From contig NZ_JAJAQC010000031.1 of the NCBI RefSeq assembly GCF_027604915.1, positions 24,619 to 88,618 of the forward strand: DNA of 64,000 nt, in the 5' to 3' direction. This document shows, piece by piece, positions 52,812 through 62,305 of this stretch. How positions within the stretch are numbered: the first letter of the stretch is position 1; every line of letters begins with the position of its first letter. The translations under genes were made by a program, and so were the position numbers. This DNA is from Streptomonospora mangrovi. GTDB taxonomy: Bacteria > Actinomycetota > Actinomycetes > Streptosporangiales > Streptosporangiaceae. The notes under the pieces were generated by a model. That model was not told the DNA's origin. It did no database searches and worked only from the letters and a program-made list of their open reading frames with translations.

Positions 52812-54191
52812 CTAGCTCACGCGCCGCAGCAGCCGGCCGTTCTCGACCTGCGGGCCGCTGGCGCTCTCGAACGCCTGGCGCGGGGCGTCCATGTCGGGCA
52901 GGGCCGCGTAGTCGCGGCGCAGGAAGAACCCGATCGTCCAGTCCGCCAGCACCCGCACCTTGCGGTTGAAGGTCGGCACCGCGTACAGGTGGTAGGTGCG
53001 GTGGGCGTACCACGCCAGCCGCCCGGTCAGCTTGATCCGGCCGAACAGTTGGGCCGCGCCCTTGTGCAGGCCGAGCCCGGCCACCGCGCCCAGGTTCTTG
53101 TGCCGGTAGGGCCGCATCGGCGTGCCGCGCAGCGCGGCGATCACGTTGTCGGCCAGCACCGGCGCCTGGCGCACCGCGTTCTGCGCGTTGGGCGGGTAGA
53201 AGCCGCCGTTGCCGTCGGGCACCTGGGCGTTGTCGCCGCCCGCGAACGCGTTCTCCACGCCGTTCACGGTCAGGTACTCGCTGGTGTCGACGTGGCCCTT
53301 GGGGCCGAGCGGCAGGTCGCCGGCCTGCACGACCGGGCTGGGCTTGACGCCGGCGGTCCACACCAGCGTGCCGGCGTCGAACTCGGTGCCGTCGCTGAGC
53401 TTGATGCGCTGGTCGACGGCCGACTCCAGGAAGGTCGACAGCCGGACGTCGATCCCGCGCCGCTTGATCTGGTTGAGCACGCGCTCGCCCACCTCGGGGC
53501 CGACCTCGGGCAGGATGCGGTCGGCGGCCTCGACGAGGTAGAAGCGCAGGTCCTCGACCCCGATGGAGGGGTAGATCCGCGTGGCGTCGCGGGCGAGGTC
53601 CTCCAGCTCGGCGATCGCCTCGGCGCCGGCGAACCCGCCGCCCACGAAGACGAAGTTGAGCGCCTTGCGGCGGACCTCGGGGTCGTCGGTGGAGTCGGCG
53701 ATGTTGAGCTGCTCCAGCACGTGGTTGCGCAGGAACGCCGCCTCTTCGACGGTCTTGATGCCGATGCCCCACTCGGCCAGCCCGGGGATGGGCAGGGTGC
53801 GGGACACGGCGCCGGCGGCCATGACGATGTAGTCGTAGGAGAGGGCGCGCGGCTCGCCGACCGCGGGCTCGAAGTCGACGCTGCGGTTGGCGTGGTCGAT
53901 GCGGACGACGCGGCCGGTGAGGACGCGGACGCGGTCGAAGACGTGGCGCAGGGGGACGACGACGTTGCGGGGGGAGATGCTGCCCGCGGCGATCTCGGGG
54001 AGGAAGGGCTGGTAGGTCATGTAGGAGTTGGGGTCCACGACCGTGATGCGGGCCTCGCCCGCCCCCAGCTTCTTCTCCAGCCGCTTCGCGGTGTACATGC
54101 CGAGGTAGCCGCCGCCGACGATGAGAATGTGCGGGATCTCCGACTCATCGCCGCCACCGTGTACCAGGCGGTAGTTCCTGTGTTCGGTCAT
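52812..54191 (-). CDS. ndh: Type II NADH dehydrogenase
   Basis: 459 aa single-subunit, non-proton-pumping NADH:quinone oxidoreductase of the membrane face. FAD site HILIVGGGYLGMYTAKRL near residue 20; NADH site NFVFVGGGFAGAEAIAELED near 185; the FAD-binding FAGGDNAQVPDG and quinone-side PPNAQNAVRQA follow. No membrane helix, as in peripheral NDH-2. ATG at 54191 with AGGTGG upstream. A probable Rex operator at 54339-54356 suggests control by the NADH/NAD ratio. Confidence 0.94.
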   Translation of the reverse strand: MTEHRNYRLVHGGGDESEIPHILIVGGGYLGMYTAKRLEKKLGAGEARITVVDPNSYMTYQPFLPEIAAGSISPRNVVVPLRHVFDRVRVLTGRVVRIDHANRSVDFEPAVGEPRALSYDYIVMAAGAVSRTLPIPGLAEWGIGIKTVEEAAFLRNHVLEQLNIADSTDDPEVRRKALNFVFVGGGFAGAEAIAELEDLARDATRIYPSIGVEDLRFYLVEAADRILPEVGPEVGERVLNQIKRRGIDVRLSTFLESAVDQRIKLSDGTEFDAGTLVWTAGVKPSPVVQAGDLPLGPKGHVDTSEYLTVNGVENAFAGGDNAQVPDGNGGFYPPNAQNAVRQAPVLADNVIAALRGTPMRPYRHKNLGAVAGLGLHKGAAQLFGRIKLTGRLAWYAHRTYHLYAVPTFNRKVRVLADWTIGFFLRRDYAALPDMDAPRQAFESASGPQVENGRLLRRVS

Positions 54192-54338
54192 CGTGCACCC
54201 ACCTTTGAATCCCGTTGCCCCAGACCTTGAGCGCCAAGATCGGTAAGTCTCTGGTTGATCGGCACGTTCCCGTCGGCGTTCGGCGGAAAGAATGCCCCTT
54301 GCCGTTCGCGAGAGCGGGAGTGGTCGTCTCGCCCTCGC

Positions 54339-54356
54339 TTGTGCATTCTTTCACAA
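54339..54356. promoter_or_regulatory. Probable Rex operator upstream of ndh
   Basis: TTGTGCATTCTTTCACAA matches the Rex consensus TTGTGAAnnnnTTCACAA at all but one fixed position (C for A at base 6). It lies within a GCTTGTG..CACAAGC dyad (54337-54358), 148 bp before the ndh start codon and over a plausible -10 box (AAGAAT). Rex is known to repress ndh in Streptomyces. No rex gene is in the window. Confidence 0.72.
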
Positions 54357-54633
54357 GCCCCCTGTAACACAAAAGGGAGACCCCCGACAGGTTTAGACCA
54401 TCCCATGGTGGTTTGAACCGATGTTTTCGCAGGTCAGAGTGCTTGTGAAGGCTTTCACGCAGTCCCGTCCGGGTGACACGTCTCACCCGGCGCGGCTGCG
54501 GGGGACCTGCGCGGACGCCGCAACGCCGCAGGCAGCGGCGGGGCCTGTGCGATCGGCCATAGGCGCGGCCGGAGGGACGGCCGGGGGACGGCCGGGAATA
54601 CCCGGGGGCGCGGCCGGCACCACGGCCGGGGCC

Positions 54634-54659
54634 GGGCGCCGCACCAGTGCGCGGCGCCC
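54634..54659 (-). terminator. Hairpin after ppx/gppA gene
   Basis: A 9-bp perfect stem (54634-54642 with 54651-54659) and 8-nt loop start 14 bp past the gene's stop. No T-tract. Confidence 0.6.
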
Positions 54660-54672
54660 CGGGCGGCGGTGC

Positions 54673-55734
54673 CTACTCCTCGCCGCCCAGCGACAGCCCC
54701 CACGCGATCCCGTCGAGGATGTCCTGCTCGCTGGCCACGAACCCGGCGGCGCCGGTGCGCTCCACCACGCGCGACAGGATCAGCGCGCCCGCGCCGATCA
54801 CGTCGACCCGGCCCGGGTGCATGACCCCGATCTCGGCGCGCCGCGCGTGCGGGGCCGCCAGCAGTTCGCGGGCGATCCGGTGGGCGTCCTCGGCCGGCAC
54901 CCACGCGCGGTGGATCCGCTCGGGGTCGTACTCGGGCAGGTCCAGCGCGATCCCGGCGACGGTGGTGGCGGTGCCGGCCACGCACACCACGGTGGCGGCC
55001 TCGGTCAGCGGCACCGCCTCGGCGGCGGCGTCCAGCGCGGCGTCGATGTCGGCGACGGCCGCGGCGATCTGCTCGGCCGTGGGCGGGTCGTCGGTGAGGT
55101 GGCGCTCGGTCAGGCGCACGCAGCCGATGTCGACGGACCGGGAGGCGCGCACCGCGCCCGCGTCCTGTGGCGCGTTCTCCGGGTCGGCCCAGCCCAGGAC
55201 GAACTCCGTGGAGCCGCCGCCGATGTCGACCACCAGGAACGGCGGGGTGAACGCGGCCTCGTCCTCGGCGTCGCCGCCGGCCTCCAGTTCGGCGGTGGCG
55301 CCGATGAACGACAGCTCCGCCTCCTCCTCGCCGGTGATCACCTCGGGCTCCACGCCGATGATCTCGCGCACGCCCGCGACGAACTCGGCGCGGTTGGCGG
55401 CGTCGCGGGTGGCGCTGGTGGCGACCATGCGCACCGACTCCGGCCCCGGCTCGACCCCGCTGTCGCGCATGAGCTTGGCGTACTCGCGCAGCGCGGCGAA
55501 GGTGCGCTCCAGCGCCTCGGGGGCGAACTCGCCGGTGCGGTCCACGCCCTGGCCCAGCCGGACGACCTCCATGCGGCGGTCGATGTCGACCAGCCGGACC
55601 TCGTCGTCGGCGACCCCCACGACCCCGGCCACCAGCAGCCGGATGGAGTTGGTACCGCAGTCGATGGCGGCGACCGTGGCGGTGCCGCCGTCCCCGGCGT
55701 CCTGCTGCCGGTCGTCGTGCTGCTGCGCGCTCAC
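54673..55734 (-). CDS. ppx: Ppx/GppA phosphatase family protein
   Basis: 353 aa, sugar-kinase/actin fold. Phosphate loops are AIDCGTNSIRLLVAG near residue 23 and VVDIGGGSTEFVLG near 170; catalytic Glu in ATSATRDAANR-GEEEAELS region. Actinobacterial members hydrolyse polyphosphate or pppGpp weakly. The GTG start overlaps the DUF501 stop by 4 nt (GTGA), so the two are coupled. Exopolyphosphatase or guanosine pentaphosphatase activity cannot be told apart from sequence. Confidence 0.9.
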   Translation of the reverse strand: MSAQQHDDRQQDAGDGGTATVAAIDCGTNSIRLLVAGVVGVADDEVRLVDIDRRMEVVRLGQGVDRTGEFAPEALERTFAALREYAKLMRDSGVEPGPESVRMVATSATRDAANRAEFVAGVREIIGVEPEVITGEEEAELSFIGATAELEAGGDAEDEAAFTPPFLVVDIGGGSTEFVLGWADPENAPQDAGAVRASRSVDIGCVRLTERHLTDDPPTAEQIAAAVADIDAALDAAAEAVPLTEAATVVCVAGTATTVAGIALDLPEYDPERIHRAWVPAEDAHRIARELLAAPHARRAEIGVMHPGRVDVIGAGALILSRVVERTGAAGFVASEQDILDGIAWGLSLGGEE

Positions 55735-56324
55735 GGTGCGGCTCCCTCGCTGCTGTCGTCCTCAGGGCTCTCGCGGTCGTCTTCGCCGGCGCCCGGTTCG
55801 TCGGCCACGCACGGCCCTTCGGCCCACCAGGCGCCCAGTTCGTCCAGCGCCTCGCGGCCGAACGGGTTGGCGCCCGGCCGCGCCAGCTCGTGGGCGACCA
55901 GGGCGTGCAGGCACTTCACGCGCTCGGGCATGCCGCCCGCGCTCTGCATGCCCTCGGGCAGCGGCGCCGAGCCGTCGCGGCGGGTCTGCTCGTCGCGTTC
56001 GGCGACGTAGTCGCGGTGCGCCCGCTCATAGGCCGCCCGCAGCTCGGGCTCCTCGGCCAGGCGCTCCTGCATGCGGCGCATCAGCCCGCTTGCCTCCAGC
56101 GTGCCGATGGCCGAGGCCGCGCGCGGGCAGGTGAGGTAGTAGAGCGTGGGGAACGGGGTGCCGTCCTCCAGGCGGGGTGCGGTGCGCACGACGTCGGGGC
56201 GGCCGCAGGGGCAGCGGTGGGCCACGGCGCGCAGGCCGCGCGGCGGACGGCCCAACTGGGCGTGGACCGCGGCGGTGTCGGCGGCGCTGACGTGGGCGCG
56301 GGCGGCGGGTTCGGCGGAGTTCAT
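55731..56324 (-). CDS. DUF501 family protein
   Basis: 197 aa. Conserved RPPRGLRAVAHRCPCGRPDV (Cys pair), TPFPTLYYLTCPRA and GGMPERVKCLHALVAHEL define DUF501, an actinobacterial family always found between FtsB-like and Ppx/GppA genes. Four cysteines may bind a metal. Function unknown. TAGGCT lies 9 nt before the ATG at 56324. The C-terminal 30 residues are acidic and disordered. Confidence 0.88.
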   Translation of the reverse strand: MNSAEPAARAHVSAADTAAVHAQLGRPPRGLRAVAHRCPCGRPDVVRTAPRLEDGTPFPTLYYLTCPRAASAIGTLEASGLMRRMQERLAEEPELRAAYERAHRDYVAERDEQTRRDGSAPLPEGMQSAGGMPERVKCLHALVAHELARPGANPFGREALDELGAWWAEGPCVADEPGAGEDDRESPEDDSSEGAAP

Positions 56325-56403
56325 CGCGCTTTCAGCCTAGTCGCCCTCTGCCGCGCGCCGCGCACGCCGGGGGCGCCGGCGGCGGGCGGAGGACGGAGGC
56401 GGG

Positions 56404-57195
56404 TCAGCGGGTCGGGCCGCCGGGTTCGTCGCCGCCCGGCTCCTGGGGGCGGTCGGCCTCCAGCACCGACAGCCACAGCCGGGTGAACCACGGCTCGCCC
56501 GAGCCCTCGGTCTCCTGCTCGTCCTGCTCGTCGGCCTCGGAGACCACGACGTAGGCGCGCTCGCCGGGGTACTGGTAGTGCAGGCGGGTGCGGGCGGCGC
56601 GCTCGATGAAGGTGGGGTCCTGGAGCTGCTCGCGGCGCTCCTGGAGCTGCTCGACGTTCTGCTGGGCGCGCGCCTGCTCCTCGCGGAGTTCGGCGATGCG
56701 CGCCCGCTGGGCGAGGTACTCGCGCAGCGGGTAGGCCAGGCTCAGCGCGATGACGCAGATTACCAGCGCCAGGATCGCGGCGCGGCTGGTCAGGGCGGGG
56801 CGGGGCCGGCCGCCGCGCGCGCCGCCGCCCGAACCCGGGGGCCGGGCCGCGCCGCCGGAGCCTCCGGACTTACCGTTGCCGCCGGAAGCGCCGGACTTGG
56901 CGGCGCCTCCGGATTTGCCCGACTTCCCGGATTTGCCGGACGTGGCGTTACCGCCGGCGCTCCCGGCCTTCCCGGCACCTCCGGACTTCCCGGCACCTCC
57001 GGGCTTCCCCGTGGCCCCGGGCTTGGCGGCGCCGCCGGTGCGGCCCTTGGCCGACGGCTCCGTGGCGTCGCGCCCGCCGCGCGCGGCCGGGGCGGGGTCC
57101 CGCCCCGGCCGCGCCGGGCGTTCGGCGGCACCGGAGGCCGGCGGCCGCGCCTTCTTCGGGCGGGGCCGCCGCGGCTGCTCTGGCACCTCGGGCAT
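56404..57195 (-). CDS. FtsB/DivIC-like septum protein with disordered N-terminus
   Basis: 263 aa. Residues 1-135 are a Gly/Lys/Ser/Ala-rich disordered region with GKSGKSGKSG repeats. One membrane helix is at about 138-157 (AAILALVICVIALSLAYPL), followed by a coiled coil (ELREEQARAQQNVEQLQERR) and the DivIC-family ending LQDPTFIERAARTRLHY. It probably joins the FtsQ-FtsL divisome complex. TAGCCT lies 8 nt before the ATG at 57195. It sits 11 bp from the end of enolase, the usual eno-ftsB-DUF501-ppx order. Confidence 0.87.
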   Translation of the reverse strand: MPEVPEQPRRPRPKKARPPASGAAERPARPGRDPAPAARGGRDATEPSAKGRTGGAAKPGATGKPGGAGKSGGAGKAGSAGGNATSGKSGKSGKSGGAAKSGASGGNGKSGGSGGAARPPGSGGGARGGRPRPALTSRAAILALVICVIALSLAYPLREYLAQRARIAELREEQARAQQNVEQLQERREQLQDPTFIERAARTRLHYQYPGERAYVVVSEADEQDEQETEGSGEPWFTRLWLSVLEADRPQEPGGDEPGGPTR

Positions 57196-57206
57196 AAGCG
57201 GACAGG

Positions 57207-58502
<1,296 letters not shown>

Positions 58503-58722
58503 TTATGTTCGGGTCCGATCCCGGCCGGAGCGGCGACGCGGAGGGGGCGCGGCAGGCGCCCTCCCGGCGCGCTCCACCCGCGCGCGCTTCGCACCGCCGC
58601 GGGCGTGGGCGGTGGGCGCGGACCGCGCGGAGCGGCGCCGCTGCGCCGGTCCGGGCGCGCGGGCGCCCACCAACGCCACCCTAGCGACCCCGGGGGCGCG
58701 GGGTCTTCCCCCGGCACCGGAA

Positions 58723-58738
58723 ATTGGTCTAGTCCACA
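58723..58738. promoter_or_regulatory. DasR-like (dre) site between enolase and exporter
   Basis: ATTGGTCTAGTCCACA matches the Streptomyces dre consensus ACTGGTCTAGACCACT at 13 of 16 positions. It lies in the 451-bp divergent gap (58491-58941), 233 bp before enolase and 204 bp before the exporter. The rest of the gap holds GGTATAAAC at about 58891 as a possible -10 for the exporter and no gene. Which gene it would regulate is open. Confidence 0.5.
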
Positions 58739-58941
58739 ACCGGGCGTCACCGGGGCGGGCGCGGCGGCGCGGCCGACCGGGCATTCCCGGCGCGTCCACC
58801 CGCCCGGACCTGCGGTGACGCCCGTACGCCCACGGCGGCGATATTCCCACAATCTCAGTCGGTTTCATTGGCATGCATCCCTACCAAAGAGGTATAAACA
58901 GTGGAGTCGCACGACACCCGCATGAGGAAGGCCCGCCCGCT

Positions 58942-59868
58942 ATGCAGACCCTCGTCCTCCTGGGGTTCGTCGGCCTCCTGGCGCAGCTCATCAACGGCAG
59001 CCTGGGCATGGGCTACGGCATCACCACCACCACGTCCCTGCTGGTCATGGGCACCACCCCGGCCGTCGCCTCGGCAACCGTCAACCTCTCCCAGGTCGGC
59101 TCCCAGATCGCCTCCGGGTTCGCCCACTGGCGGTTCGGCAACGTCGACTGGGCCGTGGTGTGGCGCTACGCGCTGCCGGCCGCGATCGGCGCGTTCGTGG
59201 GCGCGCTGCTGCTCAGCCGGCTGTCCACCGAGTCCGCCGCGCCGCTGATGTCGAGCATCCTGGTGGTCCTGGGCGTCTACCTGCTGGCGCGCTTCACCTT
59301 CCGGGCGCTGCCGCGCCCCCGCGTCGACCGCCCGCTGCGCAGCCCGTTCCTGGCCCCGGTCGGCCTGCTCGCCGGGTTCCTCAACTCCACGGGCGGCGGC
59401 GGCTCGGGCCCGGTGGGCACCTCCGCGCTGCTGGCCAGCGGCCGGCTGGAGCCGCGCAAGGTCATCGGCTCGGTCAGCGTGGCGGAGTCGGCGGTGGTCA
59501 TCGCCGGCAGCGCGGGGTTCGCCATCGGCCTGGGCATGGAGGGCATCAACCTCCCCTGGGTGGCGGTACTGCTGCTCGGCGGGCTGCTGGCCGCGCCCGT
59601 GGCCGCCTGGCTGGCCAGCCACGTTCCGGCGCGCATGCTCGGCTCGGTCGTGGGCGGGCTGATCGTCTTCACCAACGTCCGGGTGCTGATGGACAGCACC
59701 GGCCTCACCGGCTCCCCCGCCGCCGTCGCCGCCTGCTACACCGCCGTCGCGCTGGTGTGGGCCGCCGCCGTGGGCTGGTCGCTGCGCGCCCACCTGGCCG
59801 AGCGCCGCGACCACCGCGCCGCCGCCTCCGCCGTCGAGCACTTCGCGGCGGCCGAGGCCCGCGACTGA
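58942..59868 (+). CDS. TauE/SafE-family anion permease
   Basis: 308 aa with about eight membrane helices. LINGSLGMGYGITTTTSLLVMG opens the first repeat half; LAGFLNSTGGGGSGPVGTSALL opens the second, the hallmark of TauE/SafE exporters of sulfite or organosulfonates. ATG at 58942 with GAGGAAGG about 11 nt upstream; the frame continues upstream but is poor. The substrate is unknown; sulfite fits the nearby CysC fusion. Confidence 0.87.
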   Translation: MQTLVLLGFVGLLAQLINGSLGMGYGITTTTSLLVMGTTPAVASATVNLSQVGSQIASGFAHWRFGNVDWAVVWRYALPAAIGAFVGALLLSRLSTESAAPLMSSILVVLGVYLLARFTFRALPRPRVDRPLRSPFLAPVGLLAGFLNSTGGGGSGPVGTSALLASGRLEPRKVIGSVSVAESAVVIAGSAGFAIGLGMEGINLPWVAVLLLGGLLAAPVAAWLASHVPARMLGSVVGGLIVFTNVRVLMDSTGLTGSPAAVAACYTAVALVWAAAVGWSLRAHLAERRDHRAAASAVEHFAAAEARD

Positions 59869-60075
59869 CCCCGACCGGCCGCCCCCCTGCCGCCCCAAAA
59901 CGGGGCAGACGGGTTTCCCCGCGCCCGGAACGGGCAGAAAGCCAACCGGTCGGCCGCGCCCGCGCGGCCGGTCGCCCATCCACCGCCCTCGCACACCCGT
60001 CACCCCGCTCACCAGGGCGCCCGCGCCCTGACTGCACGGGCGGGGCACCACCGCAGACGTCCAAGGCGAGGCGGA

Positions 60076-61509
60076 ATGGCCACACCCGCGACCCGCGCAG
60101 CCGCCCGGCCCGCGCGGGGCCGCAACCTCGAACTCCTGCTGATCGCCGCCGCGGTCGCCGTCTCGGGGTTCGCCCTGGCCCTGGCCGGGTGGCAGGTGGA
60201 GGGCCGGCCGCCCGACCGCCTGGTGCTCTACACCGGCGTCCTGGGCGCGCTGGCGCTGGCCGCCCACGCCGCCCTGCGCACGCTGGCGCCCTGGGCCGAC
60301 CCGCTCCTGCTGCCGCTGGCCACCGTGCTCAACGGGATCGGCCTCACCGCCATCTGGGCGCTGCACACCGCCAACGGCACCGGACCGGGCGAGGCCGACC
60401 GCCAACTGCTGTTCACCGCCGTGGGCGCGGCGGCGCTCGTGGGGGTCCTCGCGCTGGTCCGCCGCCCGCTGTGGCTGCGCCGCTACCCCTACCTCACCGC
60501 CGCCGCCGGGCTGGCGCTGATCCTGTCGCCGGTGCTGCCGTTCGTCGGCATCGAGGTGTTCGGGGCGCGCCGCTGGCTGGGGTTCGCCGGCTACACCGTC
60601 CAGCCCTCGGAGTTCGCCCGGGTGCTGCTCATCGTGTTCCTGGCCGGCTACCTGGGCCGCAACCGCGAGGTGCTGGCGCTGACCGCCAGCCAGGTGCGGC
60701 TGGGCCCGGTGAAGGTCTTCAGCCTGCCGCGCATGCGGGTGCTGGGGCCCATGACCTCGGCGTGGGCCGCAGCCATCCTGATCCTGGTGGCCACCCGCGA
60801 CCTGGGCACCTCGCTGGTGCTGTTCAGCGTCTTCCTGGCGATGCTCTACGCCGCCACCGGCCGCAAGTCCTGGGTCGGCATCGGCCTGGCCATGTTCCTG
60901 GCCGGGGCGTGGGTGGCGTGGCTGGTGTTCTGGCACGTGCGCCAGCGGGTCACCATCTGGATCGACCCGTTCGACCCCGAGGTCTACCGCGAGGTCGGCG
61001 GCAGCCGGCAGTTGGTCGAGGGCCTGTTCGCGCTCGCCGACGGCGGGCTGCTGGGCATCGGGTTCGGCACCGGCCGCGCCGCCGGGATCTTCGCGGCCGA
61101 CAGCGACCTGGTGCTGGTGTCCATCGGCGAGGCATACGGCCTCGTGGGGCTTGCGGCGGTGGTGCTGCTGCTGGCGATGCTGACCCAGCGGGGGTTCGCC
61201 GCGGCGCTGGCGGCCCGGGACCCCATCGCCCGGCTCACCGCCGCCGGGTGCGCGTTCCTGCTGGCCTTCCAGACGTTCGTGGTGCTGGGCGGGGTCACCC
61301 GGCTGATCCCCCTCACCGGGATGACCACGCCGTTCTTGTCCGCCGGCGGGTCCTCGCTGGTGTCCACCTGGATGATCGTGGCGCTGTGGCTGCGCGTCAG
61401 CGACAGCGCCCGCCGGCCCGGCACCGCGCCCGCGCCGGGGGCGGCCGGCGCCGACACCGGCGCCGTGCCGCTGCTCAGCTCCAGTAGCCGCGCCACTGGT
61501 CGGGAGTGA
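60076..61509 (+). CDS. SEDS-family peptidoglycan polymerase (FtsW/RodA type)
   Basis: 477 aa with about ten membrane helices plus an N-terminal extension. Signature regions: FGARRWLGFAGYTVQPSEFAR, TRDLGTSLVLFSVFLAMLYA, the extracellular loop ending AADSDLVLVSIGEAYG (with the catalytic Asp), and LTGMTTPFLSAGGSSLVSTW. The ending and lack of a neighbouring FtsI suggest a RodA-like elongation or spore-wall enzyme. It is convergent with mazG and the two coding regions overlap tail to tail by 35 bp. Confidence 0.9.
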   Translation: MATPATRAAARPARGRNLELLLIAAAVAVSGFALALAGWQVEGRPPDRLVLYTGVLGALALAAHAALRTLAPWADPLLLPLATVLNGIGLTAIWALHTANGTGPGEADRQLLFTAVGAAALVGVLALVRRPLWLRRYPYLTAAAGLALILSPVLPFVGIEVFGARRWLGFAGYTVQPSEFARVLLIVFLAGYLGRNREVLALTASQVRLGPVKVFSLPRMRVLGPMTSAWAAAILILVATRDLGTSLVLFSVFLAMLYAATGRKSWVGIGLAMFLAGAWVAWLVFWHVRQRVTIWIDPFDPEVYREVGGSRQLVEGLFALADGGLLGIGFGTGRAAGIFAADSDLVLVSIGEAYGLVGLAAVVLLLAMLTQRGFAAALAARDPIARLTAAGCAFLLAFQTFVVLGGVTRLIPLTGMTTPFLSAGGSSLVSTWMIVALWLRVSDSARRPGTAPAPGAAGADTGAVPLLSSSSRATGRE

Positions 61510-62215
61510 GCGCACGCGGGTCGCGGCCGTCGGCGCGCGCCCGCGCCTCGGCCGCGCGCACCCGCGCGTCGAACCGGCGCGCCGCCGAGCGCAGGTCCAG
61601 CTCCGGGTCGGCCTCGCGCCGCCGCTCGGCGTCGACCGCGGCGAACAGCGCCCCGCCGGGGCCGCCGTCGTCGCCCACCAGGTCCTCGGGCACGCCGTTG
61701 CGCACCGCGCGCTTCTGCAACTCATAGGCCAGCAGCGCGGCCGGCTGGCCGAACGGCACGCCCTCCAGGACGGAGGCGTCGTGCTGGCCCTTGGCCGCGC
61801 GCTCGGCCGCCTTGACGGCCTCCCAGTTGGCGCGGACCTCCTCGGTGCCCGACACCTCGCGGCCGGCGAAGACGTGCGGGTGGCGCCGGGTGAGCTTGTC
61901 GACGATCGCGTCGGCGACGTCGTCCACGGTGAACCCGTCGGCGCCGCGCTCCTCGGCGATGCGGGCGTGGAAGACCACCTGGAGCAGGACGTCGCCCAGC
62001 TCCTCGCGCAGGGTGGCGTAGTCGCCCTCCTCGATGGTCTCCAGGGTCTCGTAGGCCTCCTCGATGAGGTACTTGGCCAGCGACTCGTGGGTCTGGGCGC
62101 CGTCCCAGGGGCACTCGCGCCGCAGCGTGTCCATGACCCGCACCAGCTCCAGCAGCCGGTGGCCGCGCGGCGGGCCTCCGGCGGCCGCGCGGTCGGTCGG
62201 GCTCGGCTCGCTCAT
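61475..62215 (-). CDS. mazG: Nucleoside triphosphate pyrophosphohydrolase MazG
   Basis: 246 aa. The metal-binding EExxE..ExxD motif is IEEAYETLETIEEGD followed by LREELGDVLLQVVFHA, near residues 50-82. RRECPWDGAQTHESLAKYL precedes it. It hydrolyses noncanonical NTPs and limits oxidised-nucleotide damage. ATG at 62215. It lies 90 bp after the CysC fusion, and the frame overlaps the SEDS gene end by 35 bp. Confidence 0.93.
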   Translation of the reverse strand: MSEPSPTDRAAAGGPPRGHRLLELVRVMDTLRRECPWDGAQTHESLAKYLIEEAYETLETIEEGDYATLREELGDVLLQVVFHARIAEERGADGFTVDDVADAIVDKLTRRHPHVFAGREVSGTEEVRANWEAVKAAERAAKGQHDASVLEGVPFGQPAALLAYELQKRAVRNGVPEDLVGDDGGPGGALFAAVDAERRREADPELDLRSAARRFDARVRAAEARARADGRDPRALTPDQWRGYWS

Positions 62216-62305
62216 GGCGTGCTCCCTGTGCTCGCTCGGGTGGGGTTACGGGTGGCGGACGTGCGGGTGGCGGACGGGCGGCGGCGCCGCGGTCGGCGCC
62301 GGGCC

